A stretch of DNA of 64,000 nucleotides from Silurus meridionalis. Taxonomy: Eukaryota; Chordata; Actinopteri; Siluriformes; Siluridae. The position numbers and the translations under genes are program-made. Positions 34,855 to 48,424 of the stretch are shown piece by piece. The notes below the pieces were generated by a model. That model saw only the letters and a list, made by a program, of their open reading frames with translations. It was not told where the DNA came from and did not search any database. Within the stretch, counting starts at the first letter, position 1. Each line of letters starts with the position of its first letter. Where the stretch lies: assembly GCF_014805685.1 (NCBI RefSeq), contig NC_060887.1, positions 36,167,963-36,231,962 of the forward strand, in the 5' to 3' direction.

Positions 34855-35270
34855 CTGGTTCTGCATGATTCATCCTGATGCTCTACATCTGGATGGAGTT
34901 CTTTTCGATTGGAGACCACTCAGTGCTTCTGAGGATGGTTTCACATAAACAATCGAGATCCATGAGGTTAAAGTGGAGGGTTCAACTCCAAGAACGATGA
35001 AGATGGATTTGGACTGTAATTACTGTAATATAAACAGTTTGCTATAAAGGCTTAGGACTACAATCACCATGAACAGTTTTACATTCATTTGAGCCATTTG
35101 GACATTTGGTGCCACCCAGATGAGGATGGGTTCCTTTTGGAATCTGGTTCCTCTCAAGGTTTTTTCCTTATACCATCTCAGGGAGTTTTTCCTTTGCAAT
35201 TTTCACTGCTGGCTCACTAATTAGGGATAAACAAAGAGACTAATGAAAAAATGTGGAATATATTAATTAA
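34855..35270 (+). mobile_element. Interspersed repeat family D, copy 5
   Basis: CATCTGGATGGAGTTCTTTT, ATGAAGATGGATTTGGACTG, CAGATGAGGATGGGTTCCTT, ATCTCAGGGAGTTTTTCC and ACTAATTAGGGATAAAC follow the family order. The 3' end is replaced by the next SINE. Confidence 0.65.
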
Positions 35271-35277
35271 AGCTCAA

Positions 35278-35455
35278 TTGGGGGGAGGTGGTAGCTCAGT
35301 GGTTAAGATGTTGGACTTCAGATCAGAAGGTTGTTTAAATCCCAGCCCCACCAAGCTGCCACTCCTGAGCCATTGAGCAAGGCCCTTAACCCTCAACTGC
35401 TCAGTTGTATAAATGAAAGAAGAGCGTCTACCAGATGCCGTAAATGTAAATGAAG
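35278..35455 (+). mobile_element. tRNA-derived SINE, full length (V-SINE/L2-like tail)
   Basis: Head GGTGGTAGCTCAGTGGTTAA with an A box, a B-box-like region TTTAAATCCC, body CCAAGCTGCCACTCCTGAGC and GAGCAAGGCCCTTAACCCTC, and tail AGAGCGTCTACCAGATGCCG then TAAATGTAAATG. It abuts the end of family D copy 5. Confidence 0.8.
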
Positions 35456-36334
35456 TGCAGCGATCTTGCCTGGTCAAGTCAAATAATCTGGGAGCGTAAC
35501 CCGAGTTACATATTTTCTTTACCAAAGATGAAACTAAGGGGAATTAAACTGAAACAAGCAGAAGGTGAAAGTGTGTGCCATGTTTAATCAGCGCTATGCT
35601 GCTATCATTCTGCGCTGTGAAAGCATTTATAAGCGGTGTGAGATGTCAGACCTGCACAATGCAATGCAAACTGCTGTCTGACAGAGTGCACTTAAGCATT
35701 GCCTTAAACATGGTGTAATGTAATTTCCTGTTTAACAAAAGGGTAAAAAAAAAATAATAATAAATGGTAGATCCTGAAAATGGAAGGTACAGTGACTCAT
35801 CGTGAATGGGTAGGGGACATTTAGGTTCTAAATTGGCTTTTGTTTTTTTTTTTTTTTTAAGTTTAAGAAATAATCCGTTGCTGCAGCCTTATAAGGTACT
35901 GCATTAAAGAGTTCTCATTTTCAAATAGGAATCAATCCCGTGTTTATTCCTGTGTTTGGCATCGTTTTATTTGGGGGTTGGCTTTGGAGCAGCTGTATCG
36001 ATGTTTAGAATGAGACTACTGAAATGAGACTATTATCTCGGACCACTTGCGGTTTGAGGAAACAGCTGAGATATGATCAGAGCCTCTGCACAAAAATCTG
36101 GTTTTGCAAAACCACTAGCATTTTGGACAACAGCTTTTTGTACACATTTGAAACCTCAGACTGAAACAGAACGATGAGACTCCAGATCCGGAGGTCAAAT
36201 CGTCTTTATTTTTACATTTGCTCTATTTTTTTCCCCCCAATGCTGCTGAACTTTGATTGGCCACAAAGTGTTTTTTTTTTTTTATTTTTCCCAGTAATAA
36301 TACAGCATTTCACTGCATGTCATACATTTATATT
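35456..36334. other. Stretch without recognisable feature
   Basis: Ordinary sequence with T-rich runs. No exon or transposon end. Confidence 0.5.
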
Positions 36335-36839
36335 AGGGATGGTAAGATTCACTGCTTCAAGTTGGCGTTTGTATCACGATGCATCATTCTTAACATATTC
36401 GCATTGTAAAATTTTTTTTTAAATATATAATTATTAGTAGATGCGCCATACTTTTATTATTTAGAAAGTGACCGAAAATTTGGGACCAATATTTGATATT
36501 CGATTTCTTCTATCTCCCAATTCACATAGAATACAGATTAACATGGCAGAGGTAGAGCTGCATCTTCCTGGAGACAGAACAGGAAAAAACGCCTGGTTTT
36601 ATTTCATCTTTTATTTTTTTTTTGTACTACAAAGGCCTGTGTTTGAAGTCGGAAGGCTCTTAAGTAAATGTATGATTTGCTGTCTGTAAACGAAAGTAAT
36701 AAAAGCGAATCGCACTGCACTGCTTAATGGGGTGATGTGTATTGTATCAATAGATCCTTCATATGCATCTTTATTGTATCATTGGTTATGCATTGAGATG
36801 TGAATCCTATTGGCTTTAATTATGGAAATGCACATCCCT
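36335..36839 (+). mobile_element. hAT-like MITE, copy 2
   Basis: AGGGATGGTAAGATTC at the left and ATGCACATCCCT at the right are roughly inverted. A short ATGGCAGAGGTAGAGCTGC block looks like a remnant of a protein start, but no domain can be read. Shared blocks with 3558-3902. Confidence 0.5.
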
Positions 36840-38409
36840 TATTGACATGTATGTGACAAATAAAATTTCAAATTGAATTGAAGACTAACAGCAGTCCCCA
36901 AACGTTTTTGCACAATGGACACTTATAACTACACATAATAATGTGCATACTGTATTACTATTATTCACATTATGTGATTTCATTAATAAGATGTAATTCT
37001 TACATATAGAATGAATATGTAACTTATTTTTAATATAACTCACTATAATACAGATTCAGTGGACTCAATTTATCTATTTAATTTTTTTAATAAAAAATAA
37101 ATAAATAAATCGTATTTAAAAATTGTGTATTCTTTTTGAGAGACCCAATACCAAATGATCCATGGTCTGCTACTGGTCCCAGTTTTTGGTGACCCCTGCT
37201 CTGTACCATGACTCCTGGATGTTTATATTTGCTCTAATTTTATTGATATGAACTCAATTATAAATGCAACTATAAATGGATTTTTAAAAAAAGGTGCAAT
37301 GCCTCAATGTGTAACAAAAAAACATTGCTTAGAGTTAGCTTTGTAAAAGTATAAGGGCAATAGAACATTCTATAGAGGCGTGGTGTTCTAGAAAAATCAG
37401 TAGCTTCACTTCCTGCATCGTTGATTATTTTCCCATTCCAACCTGTGCCATGTCGTGCTTTATTCCAATCTTGTGCCGATAACGGCAGGAAAATTTTACA
37501 GCCTGGCTCGGATTTAGAGTTTTGGTGTTGCATCATGGATCCTGGAGAAGCTCCATTCCACCCTGCTGTGTACATGTATATAAACAGAACAATAAAACCA
37601 TGCCTGACAGGCTCATGGTGTTCCATCAAAATACACCCACTTTCCTTTTAGTGGTTTTTATTTCCAGAAATTTTCTCTCGCTCACTGCTTCTGGTTTGAA
37701 TTACAGCTCGATTACCCATGCTGCTCTCATCTCTCACCGCTGGTCAGCCCGCTCCTGCCTGGGCTCTCAGAGCATTCGCGGCGCCGCTGACCGAAGAGAA
37801 AAAGGCTCACGCTGAGTCCACGCTTTACCGCAGAGCGCCTGGAACACAACGCTCCCATGATCATTATCCTTTTTAAATCAGGAGATCTAAACTTGGCCAA
37901 ATTGAAAGAGCTGAGTCACAGACAGGAGATAAACGCAGCACGATGGGGTCAGATAAATCCGACAAAGCCGCTCGGTGTGCAAGGGAGCTGAACAAAAACT
38001 AAACACGACACAAACTTTCATGATCTGTTTTGAACAACAATGTTCTTTTGTTATCTTGTGCATAGGGTAACACCAGCATGGCTGCAACAGACTGGTAGAA
38101 CTGCTGCAGAAGATGGGCACAACAATAAGTCCTTTCAGACCAACGGAAGGACGAAGCAAAAAAAACGTATGCAGTGTATTTAAAAAGCAGCCTTGAGTAC
38201 TTTCCTACGTCATTTCAAAATCTTTGTACTTGTGTGCGCATGTCGATGAATGATGATCATCCGGAAATGACAAAGTGCACAATGTGTCTGGTTTGCATTC
38301 GGCGATGCCCACAAAACTCTTTAAAAGGGCAAAGGTCACATCGACGAAATGACCAGCAAACGACAGAAGTAAAAGTGAAAAGGTATTTACAGTCTTTTAT
38401 AGCAAGCCT
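36840..38409. other. Stretch without gene
   Basis: 36843-36885 is a SINE C-like tail (TATGTGACAAATAAAATTTC, then AATTGAATTG). 37700-37800 is GC-richer with several CG dinucleotides. No coding exon is supported; the 76-119 residue frames are random. Confidence 0.45.
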
Positions 38410-38725
38410 CATCTGAAGCTACTCACAAGAAAGCCCACAAAAAGTTTTCTGTAGACAACCTGTCTAAGAGCATGAACTACTGGAACCATGTCCTGTGGAC
38501 TGAAGAGACTAAGATAAACTTGTTGGGCTCCGATGATGTTCAGCATGTGTGATGCCCTGTTGAGCAGAACCAAGAAAATTGTGTCTTGCCTTCAGTCAGA
38601 TCTAAACCCTATTGAGCACCTGTAGGACATCCTCAAGTGGAAGGTGAATAAGCGCCAGGTGTCTAATATCCAGCAGCTCCGTGATGTCATTATGGAGGAG
38701 TGGAAGAGGATCTTTTGAGAGATAC
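38410..38725 (+). pseudogene. Tc1-type transposase remnant
   Basis: Read in broken frames it gives ACLQSDLNPIEHL then a stop, then DILKWKVNKRQVSN and VIMEEWKRIF. The SDLNPIEHL motif is the C-terminal catalytic glutamate region of Tc1 transposases. Upstream CATGTCCTGTGGACTGAAGA is the region of the first catalytic Asp. Many stops and deletions, and no clear termini. It is diverged from the better-preserved Tc1 at 49702, so a different family. Confidence 0.7.
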
Positions 38726-38744
38726 TGCATCTAAGTGAATCTTG

Positions 38745-38805
38745 TTCTAGAATTCTTACATTAAAGACAATGTCCATTGTAAAAAGCACTATACTGTACA
38801 GATCA
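38745..38805 (+). mobile_element. Family D 3' end fragment
   Basis: GACAATGTCCATTGTAAAAA then GCACTATACTGTACAG matches the family 3' end. Confidence 0.4.
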
Positions 38806-39185
38806 TCTAAACCACTGAGCTCCCACTTCCTTTTCTTTAAAAGAAAACCGAGAAAAACAAGAAGAAAAAGAGATCTACAGAAATATGTTCCCAGATGGTC
38901 ATGAACAGTAAAAATAGCAGTGAGGTGATTAAAGATTTTTTTCTTTTACATACGTCGGCAAGTGCTGGAAGTCTTGCACAGCGTTAAAACATTACAAAGA
39001 TGAACAGAAACGATTTACAGGCCAGCTTTCATCCTCCAAACCGCTCTTTATTCATCCTCTGCCTAATAAGCGAGCACTAAATCCGGCATCATCTGAGGTT
39101 CTGCGCTGACAAAACGACCCGTCCTCCGGGGGACCGTTTCTTTTTTTCCATAATTGAATGATTCGCTATATTTGATGGGTTTGAG

Positions 39186-39340
39186 GGGGCACGGGAAGTG
39201 ATAGCTCAGTGGTCGAGACGCCTGCTCGAAGGGTTGTAAGTTCAATCCCAGGACCACAAAGCTTCCACTGCTGGGCTCCTGAGCAAAGCCCAGAGCCTCA
39301 ACTGCTCAATTGTATGAATGAGATCATTGCAAGTGTACAT
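39186..39340 (+). mobile_element. tRNA-derived SINE
   Basis: GAAGTGATAGCTCAGTGGTC head, B box GTTCAATCCC, then CCACTGCTGGGCTCCTGAGC and CTCAACTGCTCAATTGTATG. Tail is degraded. Confidence 0.7.
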
Positions 39341-39452
39341 GAATAAAAAAAATTAAAAACACAACACAAGAAATTAGAAATTTCATCCATCAGAAGTTAA
39401 ATGGAAGAACAGAAGAAGTAAGTGATTATTTCCACACTGGTGTTTGTGTGAA

Positions 39453-39690
39453 CAGAGATTAGTGGAGTAAAAAGACAATGATAAACAAGACTTTTACCTC
39501 AGGAGATGAGAGTAATAATACGACGATGATAGAAAAGAATTTAAACTCAGGAGATGAGTGGAGTGAAAAGACAATGACGGAAAAGACTTTTACCTCAGAA
39601 GAGGAGTGGAGTGAAAAGGCGATGACGAAAAGGAATTTTACCTCGGGAGACGAGTGGAGTGAAAAGATGACAAAAAAGACTTTTACTTCA
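39453..39690 (+). repeat. 48-bp minisatellite, about five units, open reading frame through it
   Basis: The unit is about GGAGATGAGTGGAGTGAAAA then GACAATGACGGAAAAGAC and TTTTACCTCA (48 bp, a multiple of 3). The frame from 39478 to 39771 is therefore open and would encode a 16-residue repeat (EWSEKTMTEKTFTSGD). No gene context, splice signal or homologue is visible, so I class it as a repeat. Confidence 0.8.
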
Positions 39691-40146
39691 CGAGACCGAT
39701 TTGGTAGATTGCATGTAAGGAAGTACACATTTCATATAAAGAGAAACTATTCCAGCACGGGAGTTCTCTAAACAGAAATGACAGGATGGAGCGGTCCGAC
39801 GTGGCCATGTAGAAGATTTTCTCTTCATCGATCTGTCCAAAAATCTCATCGGCTTCAAAGCCGCCTCGCTCGACCTGTTTTACCTACTTCATCTTCAAAC
39901 AGCATTTCCACTGTAATCGCTCTCAACTGCGAGGAAGTGCATTCGTAACTAAGGGTTTATTCTGGACTTCGAGCTCAGACGCCGCTCTCAGACGCGCAGA
40001 TCGAATTCATTATTTTTTAATAGCGGAGCGTTCGCTGTCCGGCGTTACCTCTGAGCGTGTTTCAGCTGCAGTTGCCAAGGTTATCGACTGAGGGAGTCAA
40101 TAATGTGAGACCACAGAAACAGGGCTGAGGAGTCTCAGTGTGGCAA

Positions 40147-40148
<2 letters not shown>

Positions 40149-40197
<49 letters not shown>
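40149..40197. repeat. (AC)n microsatellite
   Basis: About 24 AC units. Confidence 0.94.
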
Positions 40198-40200
<3 letters not shown>

Positions 40201-41371
40201 AGAAGAGACAAATCAATCTCTCTATTGTGAACTGAAAGGAAAAAAGGAAAGGGTCTAATTACTCAGATTAGGGATTAAACGGACACTTTAGCATTGTTAG
40301 GCTCAATCACATGAAAGAGCTTTCCTTTTTTTTCCACACAAATTACACTTTTGTAGTTCTCGTGTGTCACTATTGATATAGAAGCGAAGTCAGAAGTGAG
40401 CAGAGCCGTCGTTGTGCATAAACCGAGATGAATAATGACTTCGGAGACTTCGACATTCGCCCTTGTGAGCCTACGAGCTTAAAGCTGATGCTTAGACAAA
40501 TTGTACTCAAGGTTATTAATATGCTCTGTGTGTTGTGTTGTGTTCTTGCTCATATGCAAAGCAATGCGTTCCGGCTTTTCAAAAAAGCGCCGGGTGCACG
40601 AGTTTGCACAGTTTTGCACTTTAAATAATAATTTAATTAATTAATTAATAAAAAAAGTGGAAGTGTGGAACTGCTGAGCTTTGGAAATGGCTTCCGTTTA
40701 CTGTCCTGGTTTCTGCATGCATAGTTTTAGTTCTCACCAATACTACCCTCTCTGCGGGGAAGGAAAAAAAAAGTAGTGTGGAAAAAGTATTACATAGAAA
40801 GGAGTCTATAGTGTAGATTTACACCTGACTTTTTCCAAGTATGCACCTTAAATCCTGCACTAGATGACAGTCCAGAAAACAAGGAGAGATGTAAATAAAG
40901 GAGAGAAGCAGAAATGAGCAGTACTTTGTCAGTGTGCTGCATCAGATATGAGCGGTGGTGTATTTCTCATAATATGAACCTGTATCTTAGACAGTCGAAC
41001 CTACAACACGCTCCTCTCCTGCATGAAGGTGTTGTCTGACTTCATTGCATGCAAAGCAATCAGGTTTCAAAGAAAGTCGAGGGCATAAATTTGCACATGT
41101 TTGCATCTCAGAATGCAAAAGGTTAGGAATAACGAGTGCGGCGCTTTTATGCAATGCTGATCTCCGTGTCTGAACTGGTGACCTTTCTCACAGCAGAGGA
41201 ATCGAGCACGGTTTGGTGGTTTTGATCGCTTCAAAAGAGGTGTGATTAGGGTCTGAGCTAGCAATCTGGTTTTTGTTTTTTGAAGGAATCTACAGAGAAC
41301 TTAAATGCACCGAATTATCCTCTTGCTGAGATGCATGCATGTATGGATCCTGATCATGGTGCTTATGATGC

Positions 41372-41400
41372 TCATGATGATGATGATGATGATGATGATG
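41372..41400. repeat. (GAT)n microsatellite
   Basis: About nine GAT units. Confidence 0.9.
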
Positions 41401-41634
41401 GGCTGATGGAGGTTTGCACTGATTATTCAGGTTAGACTTTTCTATAAAAAAAATATTTTTTTAATGCTGCTGCAGAAAGTGACAGGTTGCAATCTTGCAA
41501 CAAAAAAAAGTTGGACCTCGAAAAGAAAAAGCAACAAATTTAGGGTTCATCACGTGCACAAACAGTGAATAATGCTCTTGCATGCAATGCATTAACGCAT
41601 GCATGCAATGTTGACAGACACGAAAGACACAATG

Positions 41635-41637
<3 letters not shown>

Positions 41638-41677
<40 letters not shown>
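41638..41677. repeat. (GA)n microsatellite
   Basis: About 20 GA units. Confidence 0.93.
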
Positions 41678-41680
<3 letters not shown>

Positions 41681-41699
41681 GGTGAATACCAACCTGACA

Positions 41700-42560
41700 C
41701 TTTTCTCCACTCAGTTTTGAAACAGTGTATCTCGCACGCGCGCGCGCTGGATCATTTGTTTCTTGTTTTTCCCCCTTTCCTCCCCGCAGATGAAACCTTT
41801 ATCTACTTGATGCACGCAAATAAACATCGGAGTCCATCACGGTGTGCATCCTGACCTGCACCGGGGGATCTCTAACACTCAAAAGGAGATCAGCGTTGGA
41901 AAAGAGCGCGAGCCTCCCAGCCGGCTGGAATAATAAACACACCACCGTCGGTTTTGTTTTCTGCTCTTTCTTTTCTTCTTTCACTCTTCCTCTCTGCGGA
42001 TTTCCCGCAGCTCCCATTCACACCCGAGTCTCAAGATCTCTTCCAAGAAGCGCCGTCCGCACCGATATCCCTTTTTTTCCCAGGCTGATTTGCTCGGACA
42101 GGCGGTGTTTCACAGCGCCGTGCCTCTCCGCTCCCTGGGTCCTAAAAGCGCCAACTCCGCCTCCTACTCTCCTACCGACGCTCCTTCTTCTTGTTTATTT
42201 ATTTATTTTTTTCAGCACCGTCCGACGGCTTTTTTTCGACCCTCCTGCACGCTTTACGTTAACGATTCTCTGGGTCACCCGGCCACACCTGCTTTCCGCT
42301 GAACTCCTCCACGATGATTGGCTGCGCCCCACCGATGTGCGACGTTTCAGCCAATTAGAGACGGAGACGGGTTATGACTGTCCAATAAAAGCGCAGGAAG
42401 GGGGAGGGGCGGGGGTAGTTTTACGAAATCGGGTGGGAAATATAAGCGGAGCAAAACTGTCGTTCCTCCGTTGGCATGGTGACGTCGATCTCTTTGGGTA
42501 GAGTAGAGAGGCGGGCTTAGCCCCGCCCACTTAGACGCGAACGCGCGCGGGTGTGCGCGC
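41700..42560. promoter_or_regulatory. CpG-rich promoter region
   Basis: The densest CpG and GC sequence in the window outside the coding exon. In plus orientation: CCAAT at 42351 and 42382, an inverted CCAAT (ATTGG) at 42317, a GC box GGGGAGGGGCGGGG near 42401, a TATA-like TATAAG at 42441, a CRE-like TGACGTCG at 42480, and paired GC boxes GGCGGGCTTAGCCCCGCCC near 42510. A (CG)n-like stretch lies near 41737. The 219-residue open frame at 41842-42501 lacks any domain and is probably chance. It could serve dipk2a (minus), a plus-strand transcript, or both. Confidence 0.6.
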
Positions 42561-42744
42561 TTAGGTCTGTTTGTTTGTTAGTTAGTTTATGTATGACTTC
42601 ATTTAAAATTCTTAGTCTGCATCCCTTTATGATTTTCCAGGTGATTGATTGTAATATTGTTTATGTTATAACTTTAAACATAATTATGTTTATTTATTAT
42701 CTATATAAATATTAATGTGTACGAATATTATATATATGTTTTAG

Positions 42745-42747
<3 letters not shown>

Positions 42748-42817
<70 letters not shown>
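42748..42817. repeat. (AT)n microsatellite
   Basis: About 34 AT units. Confidence 0.95.
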
Positions 42818-42820
<3 letters not shown>

Positions 42821-43550
42821 TATATTTGTTGACCATATCGTTATCTCTTTTTTTTTTCATATTGGATGATACAAAGTCACACTGTACTGTAAACTCTATC
42901 ATCATTTTAATAATTGAATAAAACAATAAATAATAATAATAATAAAAAAGCTGACTGTGCGAATGTTGTTTTAATTCTGTCAGAATAATAACTACTTTCA
43001 AAAACACTCATGTAATTTCCTTAATTCTTTAAAATCCTTACAGAAAACAACCGCTCATGTGACATAAACTGTCAATAAATCACATTTACAGCACAATGTC
43101 ATGAATTAAAAGAAAATTAGTCTGAAAATGTAGTTGTTCACACATTAGTGTTTATGGGCTGATTTTGTGCATGGAGGAGATTGAGGATATCATGTAAAAA
43201 AAAAAGGATATAATATCACATTCTTCAAGGAAAATATTATCAAAATCTTGTAAACTCTTGCTCCCAGAGGTTTTCCCTTTTCCTCTATCTCCTCTACTTT
43301 GTACAAAATTGAACCCATGTGCAATATATGTGTTATGTGTAATTGTGCTAGTCATATAAGTCTGTGTCTTGTATATCAATATGCTTCTTTAAACAAATCG
43401 AAAATCATAGCATTTCGGTCATATTCTATGTGTATTGTTGTCTATGCTTGGACATATAGTTTAGTTATGTGTCCTCATGTTTGTAGTAGTCGATGTCTTG
43501 TTCAAACCTGCATGTTTTAGCATACTTGGCCTTTAAAAGGTGACTCGGAT
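42818..43550. other. Stretch without recognisable feature
   Basis: AT-rich sequence; no exon. Confidence 0.5.

Positions 43551-43552
<2 letters not shown>

Positions 43553-43637
<85 letters not shown>
43553..43637. repeat. (GT)n microsatellite
   Basis: About 42 uninterrupted GT units. Confidence 0.95.
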
Positions 43638-43639
<2 letters not shown>

Positions 43640-43799
43640 AGTATAATGTGTGCATATGCTGCCCTCTAGTGCTGTATTTGGGGTGGGAGATTATTTTTCT
43701 CATTGTTATCAGTAAATCAGTTTCACTGCTCGCCCTGAATCATATACAGGGAAGTGATTTTTCTTCTCTATCTCAGTTAATAAAGTAAACTACGTGTTA

Positions 43800-44045
43800 T
43801 TATTGAAAGAAAAGAAAGAAAGAACTTGTCACATGTGCATTACAGCACAGTGAAATTTTTTCACCACATATCTTGTGATGTTAGGAAGCTGGAGTCAGAG
43901 CACAGAGTCAGCCATGATACAAAAACCCTGGAGCACAAAGGTTTAAGGGACTTGCTCAAGGGTGTGGCAATGCTGGGGCTTAAACCCCCAACCTTCCGAT
44001 CAGCAAATAACAGGCTTAACCGTTGAGCTACCACTTCCTTTACCA
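43800..44045 (-). mobile_element. SINE family C, copy 2
   Basis: In reverse: GGTAGCTCAACGGTTAAGCC head, B-box region GGGGGTTTAAGCCCC, GAGCAAGTCCCTTAAACC, TGCTCCAGGGTTTTTGTATC, ATGGCTGACTCTGTGCTC, then CACTGTGCTGTAATGCACAT and TGTGACAAG followed by a TTTCTTTC tail. Shares the long middle with 13655-13990. Confidence 0.75.
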
Positions 44046-44357
44046 TGTCCTGTCGTTGTCATTATTGAACAACCGACTGCTTTATATGTCAAATTTAAAG
44101 CATTACATTGTGAAAGGTTGTATGGAGATATGTTCTATGATTTACCAAAACACTAATGGCAAAAGGGTTGAGTTTAGATCCAAAAACCATATTTTAACAC
44201 CAATCATACATGCATTCTGTATCATTAGTATACATTGTTTTACTCTTAAATGTGGAAAACAGGGCTATTCATTTAATTCTTAAATCATAACAATTGTTCT
44301 ACAAAATAGTTTTTTGTTTAATTTTTATTTTAAAGTACACTCAACTACATGTGGATA

Positions 44358-44590
44358 TCAAGTCAAGTCAAGTCAAGTCAAGTTTATTTTCTATAGCGCT
44401 TTTCACAACAGACATTGTCTCAAAGCAGCTTTACACAAATCAATAGTGATGGTGAATGGTGTGAATTTGTCCCTGATGAGCAAGCCGTGGCGACTGTGGC
44501 AAGGAAAAACTCCCTTAGATGTTATGAGGAAGAAACCTTGAGAGGAACCAGACTCAAAAAGGGAACCCATCCTCATTTGGGCATATCCTA
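44358..44590 (-). mobile_element. Interspersed repeat family D, copy 6, with AGTCA tail
   Basis: CAAGTCAAGTCAAGTCAAGT tandem tail at the family 3' end (reverse: ACTTG repeats), then TCTCAAAGCAGCTTTACAC, TCCCTGATGAGCAAGCCG and ACCTTGAGAGGAACCAGAC. Same orientation as the copy at 4477. Confidence 0.65.
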
Positions 44591-46446
<1,856 letters not shown>

Positions 46447-46988
46447 TACACCAATCAGGAATAATGTTTTGTCTAATGATCAGGAATAATGTTTTGTCTA
46501 CCGATCAGGAATAACATTATGACCACCTGCATAATATTGTGTTTGTCTGCTTTTTACTACAAAAACAGCATTACTTCTTCAACATTTTCATCTACAGGAG
46601 CTCATCTGTTGAATCATACCACACTGCCAAGCCTTAGCTCCCCAAGTGCACGTGCCTCGGCCGCCCATGACCCTGTCACCAGTTCACCATTGTTCCTTCC
46701 TTTGACCACTTTTGATAGATTCTGACCACTGCAGACCAGGAACATCCCACAAAAGCTGCAGTTTTGAGATGCCCTGACCCAGACGTCTAGACGTCACAAT
46801 TTGGCTCTTGTTAAAATAACTAAAATCCTTATTTTTCCTGCTTATAACACGTCACCTTTCAGGACAAAATGTTCACTTGCTTTCTAATATGTCACACCCA
46901 CTAACAGGTGCCATGATGAAGAGATAATCAGTGTTCATTTCACCGCTCATAATGTTATAATGTCATAATGTTGTACCTGGTCAGCGTA
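46447..46988 (+). mobile_element. MITE family E
   Basis: Left TACACCAATCAGGAATAAT, right CATAATGTTGTACCTGGTCA to GCGTA, which reverse to TACGCTGACCAGGTACAAC. Two further ATCAGGAATAA(T/C) copies sit at the left end (46475 and 46504). Internal GAGATAATCAGTGTTCATTT and ACATTATGACCACCTG are hallmarks of a common fish DNA transposon repeat. Non-coding. Confidence 0.65.
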
Positions 46989-47012
46989 TCTCATTGTATT
47001 GACAGAAACCTG

Positions 47013-47085
47013 TATTTACATTTACATTTACAGCGTTTAGCCGATCCTTATTCAGAGTGACGTAGAAAAGTTATTTGAATTCTCC
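47013..47085 (-). mobile_element. SINE tail fragment
   Basis: ATTTACATTTACAGCGTTTA then GCCGATCCTTATTCAGAGTG is the reverse of the V-SINE-like tail. Confidence 0.5.
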
Positions 47086-47808
47086 ATTAATGAATAAATC
47101 AACAGTGGATCACTAAGTTGCAAAGCAGCCTAAAACACTGTTGGAAAGTTATATAGTATTATATCAATATAGTACACTTTTTTTTACACATAAAGACATA
47201 AAACAGAAAAAAACTTTATAACAGTCAAAGAAAAAGCTGTAATGTAATTTTAAAGTCTTCAGCACAGAAAAGTTTGTGATTCTCTACAAGGTGATGGTGT
47301 GATGAAAGCAAGAGTGTTACATAACTGTCCTGACCTGCCCTTTTACTGTTTCCTTGATATTTCCACACACAGAGATGTACATGCATATATGTTATAATTA
47401 AATAATTTTAATTACCACAGATTCTGAGAACATGTCCTGCAAACATTTCTAAACTAAATTAAATCTGATAAAATATTATAAAATGTACTTATCATTGTCT
47501 CATTAAATCAGTGGAGTAGCTGAGGGTTAATGGCCACTTGGTGTGAATTGGAGTGAAAGTCAAGACATTCCAGTAAGTCTTATTATTAAATGTACCTTGA
47601 AATGGAAAATACATTATTGTTTAGAAAAAAGTAAAGTTTAATTAGTGACGTTGGACTTTGAACTCAAGTGATGGAACTGAGTTAAACTGCAAATAACAAA
47701 TTGTTATTTGTTGTTTTAGTCCATGTCTTAAACGTTGGTTCTTTTCTTTACCAAGTGATAGGATTAATAAAAAAATATATAACTTTTATACTAACTGTAT
47801 TCAACTCT
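47086..47808. other. Stretch without recognisable feature
   Basis: Ordinary sequence with T and A runs; no exon. Confidence 0.5.
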
Positions 47809-47985
47809 AGGTGGTAGATCAATGGTTTAGGCATTGGACTCTGCATCGGGAGGTCACAAGTTCAGATCCCATCCACCACCAAGCTGCCAATGCTGGGCCT
47901 TTGAGCAAGGCCCTTAACCCTCAAGTGCTCAGTTGTAAGTCACTCTGGATAAGGGTGTCTGCCAAATGCTATAGATGTAAAATGT
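47809..47985 (+). mobile_element. tRNA-derived SINE, full length
   Basis: AGGTGGTAGATCAATGGTTT head, CAAGTTCAGATCCC B box, CCAAGCTGCCAATGCTGGG, GAGCAAGGCCCTTAACCC, and tail CTCTGGATAAGGGTGTCTGC then CAAATGCTATAGATGTAAA. Confidence 0.8.
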
Positions 47986-48424
47986 TAAAGATAAACATGA
48001 TAACAAATATAAAGATAAACATAACAAAGGGCTCTCGAAATCCATATGCTTAAGTCAAATGGCAAACAAATTAGGGTCAAAAAACATTCTTAGACAGCAA
48101 ACAAATAAATTCAATACCCAATACACAATCTGGTCAGAAACCAAGGGTCAAAGAACCATAGATCAGAAGAGCATCCAAAGGGCTAGACACAGCAAGGTCA
48201 TGCACAAAATATATTTATCCAACAAAACGTGAGCCACGACTCTTCAGCATTTCTTTTTTAAAGCCCTTGGCATTGTGCTGATGGACACTGAGTGATCTTT
48301 GACAATTTTTGGGTGTCTGTGGGAGATCTGTGAGAATCTGTGTTTTAATGGGAGCAAAGATTAACACACATTGAAAATGGGTATTCAACACAACACAATC
48401 TTACGCCATGCCAAGAGGCTGTGC
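47986..48424. other. Stretch without recognisable feature
   Basis: Ordinary sequence; no exon. Confidence 0.5.

Larger units (their letters stand above)
39691..41699. other. Upstream stretch, no gene; short repeats
   Basis: Includes (AC)n at 40149-40197, (GAT)n at 41372-41400, (GA)n at 41638-41677 and CG-containing sequence at 39780-40100. No exon. Confidence 0.45.

Noticed and set aside
36541..36600. Short MAEVELHLPGDRTG-like start as a hAT transposase remnant
   Set aside because: Too short to tell from chance. Left as part of the MITE.
41761..41830. Possible plus-strand exon start (acceptor CCTCCCCGCAG then ATGAAACC)
   Set aside because: Acceptor-like text only. The following frame closes quickly and no donor or homology supports it.
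41842..42501. 219-residue open frame in the CpG island
   Set aside because: Low-complexity Pro/Leu-rich peptide with no domain, arising in GC-rich sequence that has promoter boxes. No homologue recognised.
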